Shown here: one piece after another, positions 22,796 through 29,442 of the stretch
How the letters are laid out: every line of letters starts with the position of its first letter
Numbering within the stretch: the stretch's first letter is position 1
Virus record (IMG/VR): IMGVR_UViG_3300045921_000950
Coordinates: 1 to 64,000 of that record
Strand: one strand, 5' to 3'
DNA: 64,000 bases
Source of the DNA: a virus
Translations under genes and position numbers: made by a program
Notes under the pieces: generated by a model
The model's database searches: none
What the model was told of the DNA's origin: nothing
Seen by the model: the letters and a program-made list of their open reading frames with translations, nothing else

Positions 22796-23235
22796 ACTGC
22801 CTGCAGCCCGAGCCCCTGTTCCTCTTCTGCCCTGCGTGCGGCAGTCAGCACGAGGACCTCGGCGAGTGGGCGACGCGCCCCCACCGAACGCACCTCTGCC
22901 TGTTCTGCAAGCACGAGTGGAGACCGCACGAGCACCCGACCGTTGGCGTGGCACTCCCAGCCGTCGGTGAGGAGCTACGATGCATCATCCTTCCCCACGC
23001 GGTGTTCGCGAGCCTCGACGAGTATTCGTGCACGATGCCGACAGGTCCGCGCGTTGGGCGCTTCTGGCGGAGAAGGTGGCCGTTCCGCGCGCCAGACCGC
23101 ACCGGGATTCAGAACCTCGCCGTCGTGACCCCTGGACCGGATGGCGCTGACTACAACTTGATCGTCTGGCGGCGTCTTTACGTCGCCGAGTGGCTGTTTG
23201 TGGATGCGCTGGTGAGCGCTGCGAGGGCTGCTTGA
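22792..23235 (+). CDS. Zinc-ribbon-like protein
   Basis: A 147-residue protein with a clear zinc-ribbon pattern in the first 45 residues: FCPACGSQH and LCLFCKHEW, with a histidine-rich loop between (RPHRTH). The rest is a beta-rich domain. GTG start. Such ribbons bind nucleic acid or proteins; no specific role is assigned. Confidence 0.7.
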   Translation: MNCLQPEPLFLFCPACGSQHEDLGEWATRPHRTHLCLFCKHEWRPHEHPTVGVALPAVGEELRCIILPHAVFASLDEYSCTMPTGPRVGRFWRRRWPFRAPDRTGIQNLAVVTPGPDGADYNLIVWRRLYVAEWLFVDALVSAARAA

Positions 23236-23594
23236 ACTGCGGACACTGGGGAAACCTTGCGCGGCGCAAGCTCGGAGCGCTACCCGAAGGCTTTGAGTTC
23301 TTCGAGATTCGCGCGACCAAGTGGGGCACGATGCTGAAGGGCGGCGTCGCGACCGTCACGAAGTCCGGCAAGAACAAGGGCCGGAAGCGCTGGGGCGGGC
23401 CGCACCTGACCGCGATCGTCACCGACGAAGAGTACCAGGCCGAGCTAGCACGGTACGAGCGCGAGACCGGAAACTGCCACGAGTGCTTGGGCGAGAAGCA
23501 GACCGTGGCCGGTTGGCACCACCAGACGGGCTGGAGCTATCGCACGTGCCACCGCTGCAAGGGGAGCGGTAAGGCTCCGGAGAGCAGGACATGA
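23232..23594 (+). CDS. Zinc-finger-like hypothetical protein
   Basis: A 120-residue protein with NCGHWG at the start and a second cluster CHECLG and CHRCKGSG at residues 87-113, similar to DnaJ-type CxxCxGxG zinc motifs. TTG 23232 is chosen because GCGAGG precedes it and TTGA overlaps the previous stop; a GTG at 23190 would add more cysteines but overlap by 46 bases. Function unknown. Confidence 0.65.
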   Translation: MNCGHWGNLARRKLGALPEGFEFFEIRATKWGTMLKGGVATVTKSGKNKGRKRWGGPHLTAIVTDEEYQAELARYERETGNCHECLGEKQTVAGWHHQTGWSYRTCHRCKGSGKAPESRT

Positions 23595-23935
23595 CCTCGG
23601 CGGAGCGGAAGCCACGTCGGTTCCGCATGGTCGACATGGGCGACGGAAAGCTGACGCGCGTCATGGTCGTCGAGAACCGCGGACACGATGGCTACGTCGT
23701 CCGGTGGACGCAGTCTTGCTCCGGGTGCCACGAGACCAACGAGGGCTACGAGACGGGACTCTACCCCTACGACGAGAAGGCCCAGTGCTACGTCGGCGCG
23801 GGGTGCAGTGAGTGCGGGTACACAGGTAAGCGTCGCATGGAGTGGTGGATCCCGTTCGACCCGCGCGCGGAGAAGGACATCGAACGCCAGATCGACGAGG
23901 AGATTCGCTGGCAAGAGGAGCGAGAAAGCGCATGA
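23591..23935 (+). CDS. Zinc-finger-like hypothetical protein
   Basis: A 114-residue protein with two CxxC pairs (SCSGCHE and GCSECGYTGKRR), enough for one DnaJ-like zinc site, and an acidic C-terminal helix. ATGA overlap at both ends. It is the third small Cys-rich protein in a row, so the three may have arisen as a group. Confidence 0.65.
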   Translation: MTSAERKPRRFRMVDMGDGKLTRVMVVENRGHDGYVVRWTQSCSGCHETNEGYETGLYPYDEKAQCYVGAGCSECGYTGKRRMEWWIPFDPRAEKDIERQIDEEIRWQEERESA

Positions 23936-24564
23936 CGTTCTGTGACCGCGAAGCCCTCGCGTCCGCCAGTCTCGACGGCGAGACGCACGTGATTGAACCG
24001 CTCCCCAGGCTCGCGATCTCCGTTCATGCCCCCTGGGCCTGGGCCCTGCTCTACGGCGGCAAGGACATCGAGAACAGGGCTCCCAACTTCCCAATGCGAC
24101 ACCGCGGCGCGCCGGTGCTCGGAGACGTGTGGTTGCACGCAAGCCTGTGGCCAGGGCGGGGGCCACTACGCGACTTCTCGGACGCCAAGGCGGCGTTTGT
24201 GGCGGAAGGGCAACGCATGGTCGAGACCATGTGGGAGTCGCAGGGCTGGCTCGACGAGACCTATGACATCCGGAACACGAAGTGCCTGGCGCGCCTGTAC
24301 GCGCTGACCGAGGAGAAGCTCGGGGTCTCGGTCCCGAAGACGTCGGAACTCAACAACCTGCGCGGCCACATCGTCGGCCGCCTCCGCGTCACCGGCCACC
24401 GCGACCCACGCGACCCACCGGAATCCGCCTGGTACGTCCTCGGGAGCAAGGCGGTGCTCGTGGAGGCTCCGCGTCCGCTGGCTACGCCGGTGCTCTGCAA
24501 GGGCGCGCTGGGGTGGTGGCCCGTGCCCGACGACGTGATCGAGCAGCTCCGGGTGGCAGCGTGA
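23932..24564 (+). CDS. ASCH-domain protein
   Basis: A 210-residue protein. The core begins at about residue 27 with RLAISVHAPWAWALLYGGKDIENR, the hallmark start of ASCH domains (landmarks PWAWALL and KDIENR). It continues with GDVWLHASLW and ends with GALGWWPVP. This second ASCH protein differs from the one at 18379 in length and motif order, so they are not recent duplicates. Binding of modified nucleotides or RNA is possible but unproven. Confidence 0.85.
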   Translation: MTFCDREALASASLDGETHVIEPLPRLAISVHAPWAWALLYGGKDIENRAPNFPMRHRGAPVLGDVWLHASLWPGRGPLRDFSDAKAAFVAEGQRMVETMWESQGWLDETYDIRNTKCLARLYALTEEKLGVSVPKTSELNNLRGHIVGRLRVTGHRDPRDPPESAWYVLGSKAVLVEAPRPLATPVLCKGALGWWPVPDDVIEQLRVAA

Positions 24565-24962
24565 AGCGCACACCCCTCGAGCGAAAAACCCCGCTCGTGT
24601 CCAAGTCGAAGCTCGAGTCGTCGAAGCTGCTCACGCGGACCAAGCCCATGCCGAAGAAGCGCGCCAAGCCTCGCAAGGGGCCGCCGCGCGATCCGAAGTT
24701 CCTCGCGTTCGTGCGGTCGCAACCCTGCTACATCCTCGGGTGCTTCGAGAAGGCGGAAGCCCACCACTTCGGAAGGCGCGGCAAGTCGCAACGCTGCTCC
24801 GACTACGAAACCGTGCCCCTCTGCCACGACCACCACATGGCCTGGCACTCGAGCACGGGCCTACCGGGCAAGACGCGCGCCGAGTGGAAGGAGCTTTGGG
24901 CAGCCTACGCCGTGGAGCTCCGAGCGCAGTTCGAGGGGCATCGCGACGAACAAACTTTCTGA
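24561..24962 (+). CDS. HNH-like nuclease (DUF968/Ref-like)
   Basis: A 133-residue protein. A basic tail (about residues 1-50, many Lys/Arg) precedes the domain CYILGCFEKAEAHHFGRR, then ETVPLCHDHHMAWHSS. The CxxxC, AHH and CxDHH elements match the HNH-type DUF968/Ref nucleases of phages, which act in recombination. GTG start in a GTGA overlap; last gene of the long operon before the first cassette promoter. Confidence 0.8.
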   Translation: MKRTPLERKTPLVSKSKLESSKLLTRTKPMPKKRAKPRKGPPRDPKFLAFVRSQPCYILGCFEKAEAHHFGRRGKSQRCSDYETVPLCHDHHMAWHSSTGLPGKTRAEWKELWAAYAVELRAQFEGHRDEQTF

Positions 24963-24970
24963 CTGCCGCC

Positions 24971-25063
24971 GTCAAAAAGGTTTTGACATCGAAACCGCAC
25001 GGGACTACCTTACTGAGTGTCGCAAGGGAAACCCAAGCGGCAAGCCGGCCCCGGGCTACGGGG
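24971..25063 (+). promoter_or_regulatory. Early cassette 1: promoter plus leader hairpin
   Basis: TTGACA (24983-24988), 17 bp, TACCTT (25006-25011). The -35 lies in the inverted repeat GTCAAAA-AGG-TTTTGAC (24971-24987). The transcript's leader has a 5-bp hairpin CCCCG-GGCTA-CGGGG (25049-25063), then the gene at 25088. One of four related units at 24.9-27.8 kb. Confidence 0.8.
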
Positions 25064-25087
25064 TGTTCGTTGAAAACGGAGTCTCTC

Positions 25088-25396
25088 ATGATCGAGGTCA
25101 CAATCCTCATCCCCCTCTTCTCCAACGACGGAAAGAGGTTCTCGCGCTCTCACCACGCGAAGTTCGAAGCGCTCCTAGCGCGGACCTTCGGTGGCGTGAC
25201 CGCCCTCCCCGGTGAAGCCCGGGGCGTGTGGCTGGATGGGGGCACCCGGTACGATGACCAGCTCATCGGCTACCTGGTCGCCCTGCCCAGCATCACGGAC
25301 GGCGGGAAGCTCGGACGAGTAATCGACCGAGCGAAGCGCCACTACCGGCAAGAAGCCATCTTCTTCCGGTACCTGGGGAGAGCCGAGATCAGGTGA
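25088..25396 (+). CDS. Hypothetical protein, cassette 1
   Basis: A 102-residue alpha/beta protein, MIEVTILIPLFSNDGKRFS onward, with a C-terminal helix (RVIDRAKRHYRQ). It has its own promoter and leader, and a strong hairpin follows, so it is expected to be highly expressed. The start resembles phage proteins that begin IPLFSNDG; family function unknown. Confidence 0.75.
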   Translation: MIEVTILIPLFSNDGKRFSRSHHAKFEALLARTFGGVTALPGEARGVWLDGGTRYDDQLIGYLVALPSITDGGKLGRVIDRAKRHYRQEAIFFRYLGRAEIR

Positions 25397-25403
25397 GGCT
25401 TCG

Positions 25404-25433
25404 GGGAGGGGGTCGGGAAACCGGCCCCCTCCC
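25404..25433 (+). terminator. Strong GC-rich hairpin after cassette 1
   Basis: A 13-bp stem (GGGAGGGGGTCGG with CCGGCCCCCTCCC, one G-U) closed by a GAAA tetraloop. No U-tract follows, so it may be a terminator for a host that needs none, or a 3' stabiliser. Confidence 0.6.
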
Positions 25434-25461
25434 GCTTCGATGATCCCAACCGGAGCGAGCC

Positions 25462-26271
25462 ATGCCAGCCAAACGCATCACCTACGAAACCACGCTCGGA
25501 GAGCGCATCCAGTACCCGGAGCCTGCTCCGGAGGTGGCGGCGTACCTCGACCGCGTGAAGCGCGCCGCCGAGGACCCGAAGGTCAGCGAAAACGCCCTGA
25601 TCGATCTCGTCTACAGCGCGGAGAACCCGTTGCTCGAGAAGGGGCATTTCGAGTCCCGGCCGGACCGCGGAGCGGTCACCACGAAGACCCTGAAAAACCC
25701 CATCTACCACGTGATGGCGGACCTGCTGCAGCTCAAGGCGATCAAGCTTGGCAGGGCGTCGGCGGCGGACCTCGAGGCCAGCTACACGCAGAGCGTTTCC
25801 GACGCGGCGCGGGCGCTGGGGATCTCGGAGACGGCCGTCAGGAAGGCGATTCACGCGGGCAAGCTCGTCGCGATCGAGAAGTCCTTCGGGTACCTCATCG
25901 ACCCGCGATCAACGGAGGACTACGGGGCCAACCGCAAGCCCCGCGGGGGCGCTCGGGAGCCAGCGCTGCGGCTGGCCTACGGCAACGAGCCGGGGAAGTC
26001 GTTCCGGGCGAAGTTCGCGGGGATCCGGCGCGGAAAGCAGGAGAAGTTCAAGGACGGGCAGATCACCCCGTGCGAGGTCGACACCTTCGAGCGGGGGATC
26101 TTCATCATCACGGGACGGGAGATGCATCGGGCCTTCGTCGTGGTGCCGTCGTCGCGCGTGCACCGGTACGAGCACGGGCGCTTCTTCATCGAGGGGCGAT
26201 TCAAGTTCGCGGAGAAGATCAACAACCCCGAGGCCGCTTCGAAGGCGTTCCGGGAGTTCGAGCCAAGCTGA
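25462..26271 (+). CDS. Possible DNA-binding protein with HTH
   Basis: A 269-residue protein with an HTH near residues 112-138 (SDAARALGISETAVRKAIHAGKL), typical of excisionase/helix-turn-helix-17-like domains. A C-terminal beta-rich domain contains FERGIFIITGREMHRAFVVV. CCGGAGCGAGCC precedes the ATG. There is no promoter of its own between the cassette-1 hairpin and its start, so it depends on read-through. Role unknown, possibly regulatory. Confidence 0.7.
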   Translation: MPAKRITYETTLGERIQYPEPAPEVAAYLDRVKRAAEDPKVSENALIDLVYSAENPLLEKGHFESRPDRGAVTTKTLKNPIYHVMADLLQLKAIKLGRASAADLEASYTQSVSDAARALGISETAVRKAIHAGKLVAIEKSFGYLIDPRSTEDYGANRKPRGGAREPALRLAYGNEPGKSFRAKFAGIRRGKQEKFKDGQITPCEVDTFERGIFIITGREMHRAFVVVPSSRVHRYEHGRFFIEGRFKFAEKINNPEAASKAFREFEPS

Positions 26272-26311
26272 GCTGGGCGCGCTCGGCCCTCGGGACTATC
26301 TGCGCCCCGAT

Positions 26312-26395
26312 GTCGAAAAAGTTTTGACATCGAAACCGACTCACGGTAGATAACAGGAGTCAGCACGACGAACCGAGCCCCAGCGGTCCTGGGGC
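26312..26395 (+). promoter_or_regulatory. Early cassette 2: promoter plus leader hairpin
   Basis: TTGACA (26324-26329), 17 bp, TAGATA (26347-26352). The -35 is within the inverted repeat GATGTC...GACATC. The leader hairpin GCCCCAG-cggtc-CTGGGGC (26377-26395) has a perfect 7-bp stem. The same 23-base block AAAARGTTTTGACATCGMAACYG surrounds the -35 of all four cassettes. Confidence 0.85.
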
Positions 26396-26417
26396 GCCTC
26401 TCGGAAAGCAGGAACAA

Positions 26418-26585
26418 ATGGCCAAGAAGCCCTATCAAGGAACGAACGACGTCTGGTACCGCGGTGAGTACGCGGTGGTCCCCGTGGTCGGCGGATACCA
26501 GGTGGTGAACACGCGGACCGCGCGCCGCAGCACGCCGAAGACGAAGATTCGAGCCCTTCGGCTCCTCATCAAGGTGACTCGCTGA
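26418..26585 (+). CDS. Small basic protein, cassette 2
   Basis: A 55-residue basic protein (MAKKPYQGTNDVWYRGEYAV) with a likely three-strand sheet and a C-terminal RRSTPKTKIRALRLLIK helix. A good Shine-Dalgarno (CAGGAACAA) and the strong upstream promoter support it. It could bind nucleic acid; no family recognised. Confidence 0.7.
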   Translation: MAKKPYQGTNDVWYRGEYAVVPVVGGYQVVNTRTARRSTPKTKIRALRLLIKVTR

Positions 26586-26592
26586 GTCCGAC

Positions 26593-26639
26593 GCCTGCCA
26601 CCGGCCTCGAGGGGGAGACCTCCCGGGGCCGCGGCAGGC
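26593..26639 (+). terminator. Long hairpin after the 55-residue gene
   Basis: Outer stem GCCTGCC (26593-26599) pairs with GGCAGGC (26633-26639), with a CGGCC/GGCCG stem and an inner GGGAG/CTCCC-type stem inside. Located between two genes of the same cassette. May be an attenuator or processing site; no T-run. Confidence 0.5.
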
Positions 26640-26676
26640 GCCGCACCCGCGTGCCTGGGAAAAACTGAGGGACGAC

Positions 26677-26997
26677 ATGGCGAACAGCATCGCGACAACC
26701 ATCCTGGCCCAACTCGGCGGAACCGGTCGGCTCGTGACGATGATCGGGGCTCACAACCTCATCGACTGCGGCAAGGGGCTGTCGCTTAGCTTCCGTGGCT
26801 GCCGCAAGGCGAACCGGCTGATCATCACACTGGACGAAAGCGACACCTACACCGTGGAGCTCGGCAAGTTCTCGCGGTGCTCCTACACCACCGTCTACCA
26901 GGCCAGCGGGATCTACGCCGACGGGCTCCGCCAGGTCATCGAGAACGAGACCGGCCTTTACCTGAGCCTCGGCACCCTGGGTAGGGGCGCGGCGTGA
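26677..26997 (+). CDS. Hypothetical protein, cassette 2
   Basis: A 106-residue mostly beta protein; GAGGGACGAC precedes ATG 26677. Landmarks are LVTMIGAHNLIDCGKGLSLSF and an YTVELGKFSRCSY strand. No family recognised. It overlaps the next gene by GTGA. Confidence 0.7.
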   Translation: MANSIATTILAQLGGTGRLVTMIGAHNLIDCGKGLSLSFRGCRKANRLIITLDESDTYTVELGKFSRCSYTTVYQASGIYADGLRQVIENETGLYLSLGTLGRGAA

Positions 26998-27188
26998 ACA
27001 CTCACGGAGCCGGCATCCACGGGCCCTACCGGGCCCCGGTGTTCTACGTCGACGACAGGCAGAACGTCGTCGACGGCTGGTTCGTGAGCCGCCGCGGGGC
27101 CGCCGTGCGCGTGCTTCTCTCCGGTCGCCCTGGGGTGACCCGCACCGTCCACGCGCGTTACGTGTTCACGCGGTGGGCGCCGGCCTGA
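26994..27188 (+). CDS. Small protein, cassette 2
   Basis: A 64-residue protein, GTG start in a GTGA overlap, with VFYVDDRQNVVDGWFVSRRG as its core; probably a small beta barrel. Basic C-terminus. Function unknown. Confidence 0.65.
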   Translation: MNTHGAGIHGPYRAPVFYVDDRQNVVDGWFVSRRGAAVRVLLSGRPGVTRTVHARYVFTRWAPA

Positions 27189-27212
27189 GATGTTCTTTTT
27201 GGTGGAAAGGTT

Positions 27213-27283
27213 TTGACATCGCAACCTGGGCGCCCTAGTCTCTCCCTTGTCACCACGACACCGGGCTTCGGCGGTACCGAGGC
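27213..27283 (+). promoter_or_regulatory. Early cassette 3: promoter plus leader hairpin
   Basis: TTGACA (27213-27218), 17 bp, TAGTCT (27236-27241). The leader hairpin GCTTCGG-CGGTA-CCGAGGC (27265-27283) has a 7-bp stem with one T-G pair and the same CGGTA loop as cassette 4. The preceding bases GTCACCACGACACCG also recur there. Confidence 0.85.
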
Positions 27284-27306
27284 GCCTTCAAGAAATCGAG
27301 GACCCC

Positions 27307-27618
27307 ATGGCCTACACCGAGACGACCTGGAAGCGCTGGAACAACAAGGGGCAGAAACTCCTCGTTGCCTACCGCCTGGGAGACAAGGTGCACGAGGAGC
27401 TGGCCCGCGTGTGCGACAAGCTGAGCGACCACCGGCGCTGGATCGGCAAGGGCGACGAGGAGCTCCGCCAGGCGATGCGCGAATCGTTCGACCAGCACTA
27501 TGCCTCGCGGCGTATCGCTCTCGACGTGGAGCGCGAGCGACTCGGGTGCCCACGACGTCGAGAGCTGAGTGGCACGGAGTCCGCATACGAGGCGGAACTC
27601 CGGCTGATGAGGCGCTGA
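27307..27618 (+). CDS. Hypothetical protein, cassette 3
   Basis: A 103-residue helical protein, basic and rich in Trp/Arg (ETTWKRWNNKGQKLLVAYRLG). Middle helices include HEELARVCDKLSDHRRW. Own promoter, and hairpins follow the stop. No family recognised. Confidence 0.7.
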   Translation: MAYTETTWKRWNNKGQKLLVAYRLGDKVHEELARVCDKLSDHRRWIGKGDEELRQAMRESFDQHYASRRIALDVERERLGCPRRRELSGTESAYEAELRLMRR

Positions 27619-27626
27619 CGCCGCAA

Positions 27627-27657
27627 GGGGCCCCACGGGGCCCCCACAAACTTTTGT
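27627..27657 (+). terminator. Hairpin pair after cassette 3
   Basis: GGGGCC-CCACGG-GGCCCC (27627-27644), followed by a second short inverted repeat ACAA...TTGT and CTTTTG. Placement after a single-gene cassette and before the next promoter is right for a terminator, but there is no proper U-tract. Confidence 0.5.
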
Positions 27658-27679
27658 CCGATGTTCCGTTAGAAAAGTT

Positions 27680-27751
27680 TTGACATCGCAACTGAACGGG
27701 CCTAAGTTCTTCTTGTCACCGCGACACACCGAGCCCCGGCGGTACCGGAGC
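27680..27751 (+). promoter_or_regulatory. Early cassette 4: promoter plus leader hairpin
   Basis: TTGACA (27680-27685), 17 bp, TAAGTT (27703-27708), near consensus. Leader hairpin GCCCCGG-CGGTA-CCGGAGC (27733-27751) with one mismatch. An upstream CGATGT pairs in inverted orientation with ACATCG of the -35 region, as in cassette 2. Confidence 0.85.
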
Positions 27752-27774
27752 AACCCCTCGAAAAGGAACAGACC

Positions 27775-28545
27775 ATGACCCCCACTGCTGAAGTTGCGAA
27801 GGAACTCCGCCTGGCCCTCAAGACCGAGCTCGGACTCGGGCCACGCGAGGTGAGCGTCCGCACCGACAACTACTCCCTCGGGAGCTCGATCGACGTCACG
27901 ATCAAGGTCCCCGGGATCCTCAAAGACAAGGTCGAGGAGATCGCCAAGCGCTTCGCGCGCATCCAGTACGATCACGCGACGGGCGAGATCCTCTGCGGCG
28001 GCAACCGCCATGTGCACGTCGAGTACGCGCACCGGCTCTCCCTGGACCTGCAGGCGAAGTACGGTGCACTCCTGCCGCAGGAGGACGGCGGGGAGGCGAC
28101 GATCGCTCCTGGCGCGACGGTTCGGCGCGAGCGCGAGTACTTCCGGTTCTTCCTGAACGGAGACGAGGCGCGCTACTGCTGGGGCGAGGGACTCGCCTCC
28201 ATCTACTGGGCGGAGCTCGAGATCGAGGCGGCTGCTGCGGCCGAAGCGGCTGCGCAGCTGACCGGGATCGATGCCGCGCTGTACGCCCTGCAGGGACTCT
28301 CCTCGGAGTCGGACCTCGCGGACGTCGCCCATGGGCACATCGGCGAGGCGCTCCGTCGGCTGGACCTCGGTGACCTCTTCGGCGCTGCCCAGTTCGCCGG
28401 GCGCGCCGACTGGGCGACCTTCGACGAGCGCGGACCGGTACGGGACGCTGTGGAGCTGGCGATCGAAGCGCTCCGCGCCCGGGTCGAGCAAGCGCAGGGC
28501 ATCGCGCGCTTCGAGCAGGGCGCTCGGGAGGTGGCGGCGGCGTAG
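27775..28545 (+). CDS. LPD29-like domain protein, cassette 4
   Basis: A 256-residue protein. Residues 5-85 match the LPD29-type domain seen in polyvalent proteins of mobile elements: AKELRLALKTELG, EVSVRTDNYSLGSSIDVTIK (landmarks SVRTDNYS, GSSIDV) and F..IQYDHATGEIL. The rest is helical and Ala/Glu-rich. LPD29 function is unknown; these proteins are often delivered or expressed early. Strong promoter and an AAAAGGAACAGACC ribosome-binding site upstream of the ATG. Confidence 0.8.
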   Translation: MTPTAEVAKELRLALKTELGLGPREVSVRTDNYSLGSSIDVTIKVPGILKDKVEEIAKRFARIQYDHATGEILCGGNRHVHVEYAHRLSLDLQAKYGALLPQEDGGEATIAPGATVRREREYFRFFLNGDEARYCWGEGLASIYWAELEIEAAAAAEAAAQLTGIDAALYALQGLSSESDLADVAHGHIGEALRRLDLGDLFGAAQFAGRADWATFDERGPVRDAVELAIEALRARVEQAQGIARFEQGAREVAAA

Positions 28546-28724
28546 CGCCGCGCGTGAGCGAGCCAGGGGCGGACATCGCCCCCGGCCCGGCTCCGGCTCC
28601 TGCCCTCGGGTTCCTCGAGGTCGGGCGCGGGCGCCGAGCCCGAAACGAAGTGGGCCCCGCGACGGCGGCAACCGTCCGGGACCCAGGCCACACCCAACCC
28701 CAGTTTCAGAAGGACAGGTGCGAC

Positions 28725-28955
28725 ATGCCGACCGATACCACGACCCAGCACGACGACCAGAACGCCGAGGCCAAAGGACTCACCCTTTCCGCCGAAGCCG
28801 CCGGCGAACTCCGCGCCGCGATGCGCGCGATGCGTGACCACGCGGACGAGCTCCAGAAGAGCCTGGCGGGGCGCCCCGAACTCGAGCGCGAAGCCGCCGC
28901 AGCGGAGCAGCTTGCGGTCTCTCTGGAGCAGGCAGGGAGGGCGCTCGGGGGCTGA
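28725..28955 (+). CDS. Small acidic helical protein
   Basis: A 76-residue acidic protein with a disordered Thr/Asp-rich start and a long helix (about 25-75). ATG 28725 follows AGAAGGACAGG; an in-frame GTG at 28554 would add a Pro/Ala-rich extension and is less likely because the region contains hairpins (for example GGGGCG-GACAT-CGCCCC). Confidence 0.65.
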   Translation: MPTDTTTQHDDQNAEAKGLTLSAEAAGELRAAMRAMRDHADELQKSLAGRPELEREAAAAEQLAVSLEQAGRALGG

Positions 28956-28968
28956 CCGCGGGAACGAT

Positions 28969-28999
28969 GGCGCGGGCGGGGGGCATCTCCGCCCGCGCC
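28969..28999 (+). terminator. Perfect 11-bp hairpin between cassette-4 genes
   Basis: GGCGCGGGCGG pairs perfectly with CCGCCCGCGCC around a 9-base loop. It follows the stop of the previous gene by 13 bases. No T-run. Could be an intergenic processing or stabilising hairpin. Confidence 0.5.
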
Positions 29000-29036
29000 T
29001 CGCGCAACCTCCGAGCGCTCCGTCCGAAGAGCCCCC

Positions 29037-29210
29037 ATGCACCACGTCGTCATCCCCCTCGACCACGAGGGGCGCTGGATCCTTGTCACCGTGACGCCTG
29101 CCCGTGGAGCGTTGGAGCCGCCGGGGCTGGTCGTGATGACGGAGGGGAGCCTCCAGAAGTGCGAATCGGTCCGGGTCAAGCTGCTCGACGAGACGCCGAC
29201 GCTGGCGTGA
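29037..29210 (+). CDS. Small protein, 57 residues
   Basis: ATG 29037 opens a 57-codon frame, MHHVVIPLDHEGRWILVTVTP, that looks like a small beta-rich fold. It is the last gene of cassette 4. Ribosome-binding site is weak (GAAGAG). Coding status is moderate. Confidence 0.5.
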   Translation: MHHVVIPLDHEGRWILVTVTPARGALEPPGLVVMTEGSLQKCESVRVKLLDETPTLA

Positions 29211-29403
29211 AGAGCAACACGGTCAAGTATGCGGAATCACCAGGCTTTTTCTGACCTGTAAGGACTTCAGGTCGCAGTTCAGCAACTCCGCTCCCCGACA
29301 CAGCCGTTTTCGGCTCCCGGAGCCAGCAAGCATCCCGTCCCGCTCAACAAAACCTCGGGCGTTCGGAAGCTCCGTAGCCGGAGGCGTGGGCGCATGCTGA
29401 TTG

Positions 29404-29435
29404 TGCTTGCTGGGCAAGCATAGATGGTGCATAAG
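29404..29435 (+). promoter_or_regulatory. Inverted-repeat operator and promoter of the P63C gene
   Basis: A perfect 7-bp inverted repeat TGCTTGC-TGG-GCAAGCA (29404-29420) overlaps a -35-like TTGCTG (29408-29413). A -10-like CATAAG (29430-29435) lies 16 bp on. The start would fall at ATG 29443, so the message looks leaderless. The 29211-29403 stretch before it holds a GACCT-N11-AGGTC hairpin and no gene I can support. Confidence 0.55.
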
Positions 29436-29442
29436 TGGTGGC

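Noticed and set aside
28554-28724. An upstream GTG start for the 76-residue gene giving a Pro/Ala-rich extension.
   Set aside because: The extension is low complexity and overlaps RNA hairpins, and a good ribosome-binding site precedes ATG 28725.
25000-29210. Repeated units resembling a CRISPR array.
   Set aside because: The repeats are promoter and leader cassettes, spaced hundreds of bases apart with genes between; no CRISPR-like short regular repeats exist.
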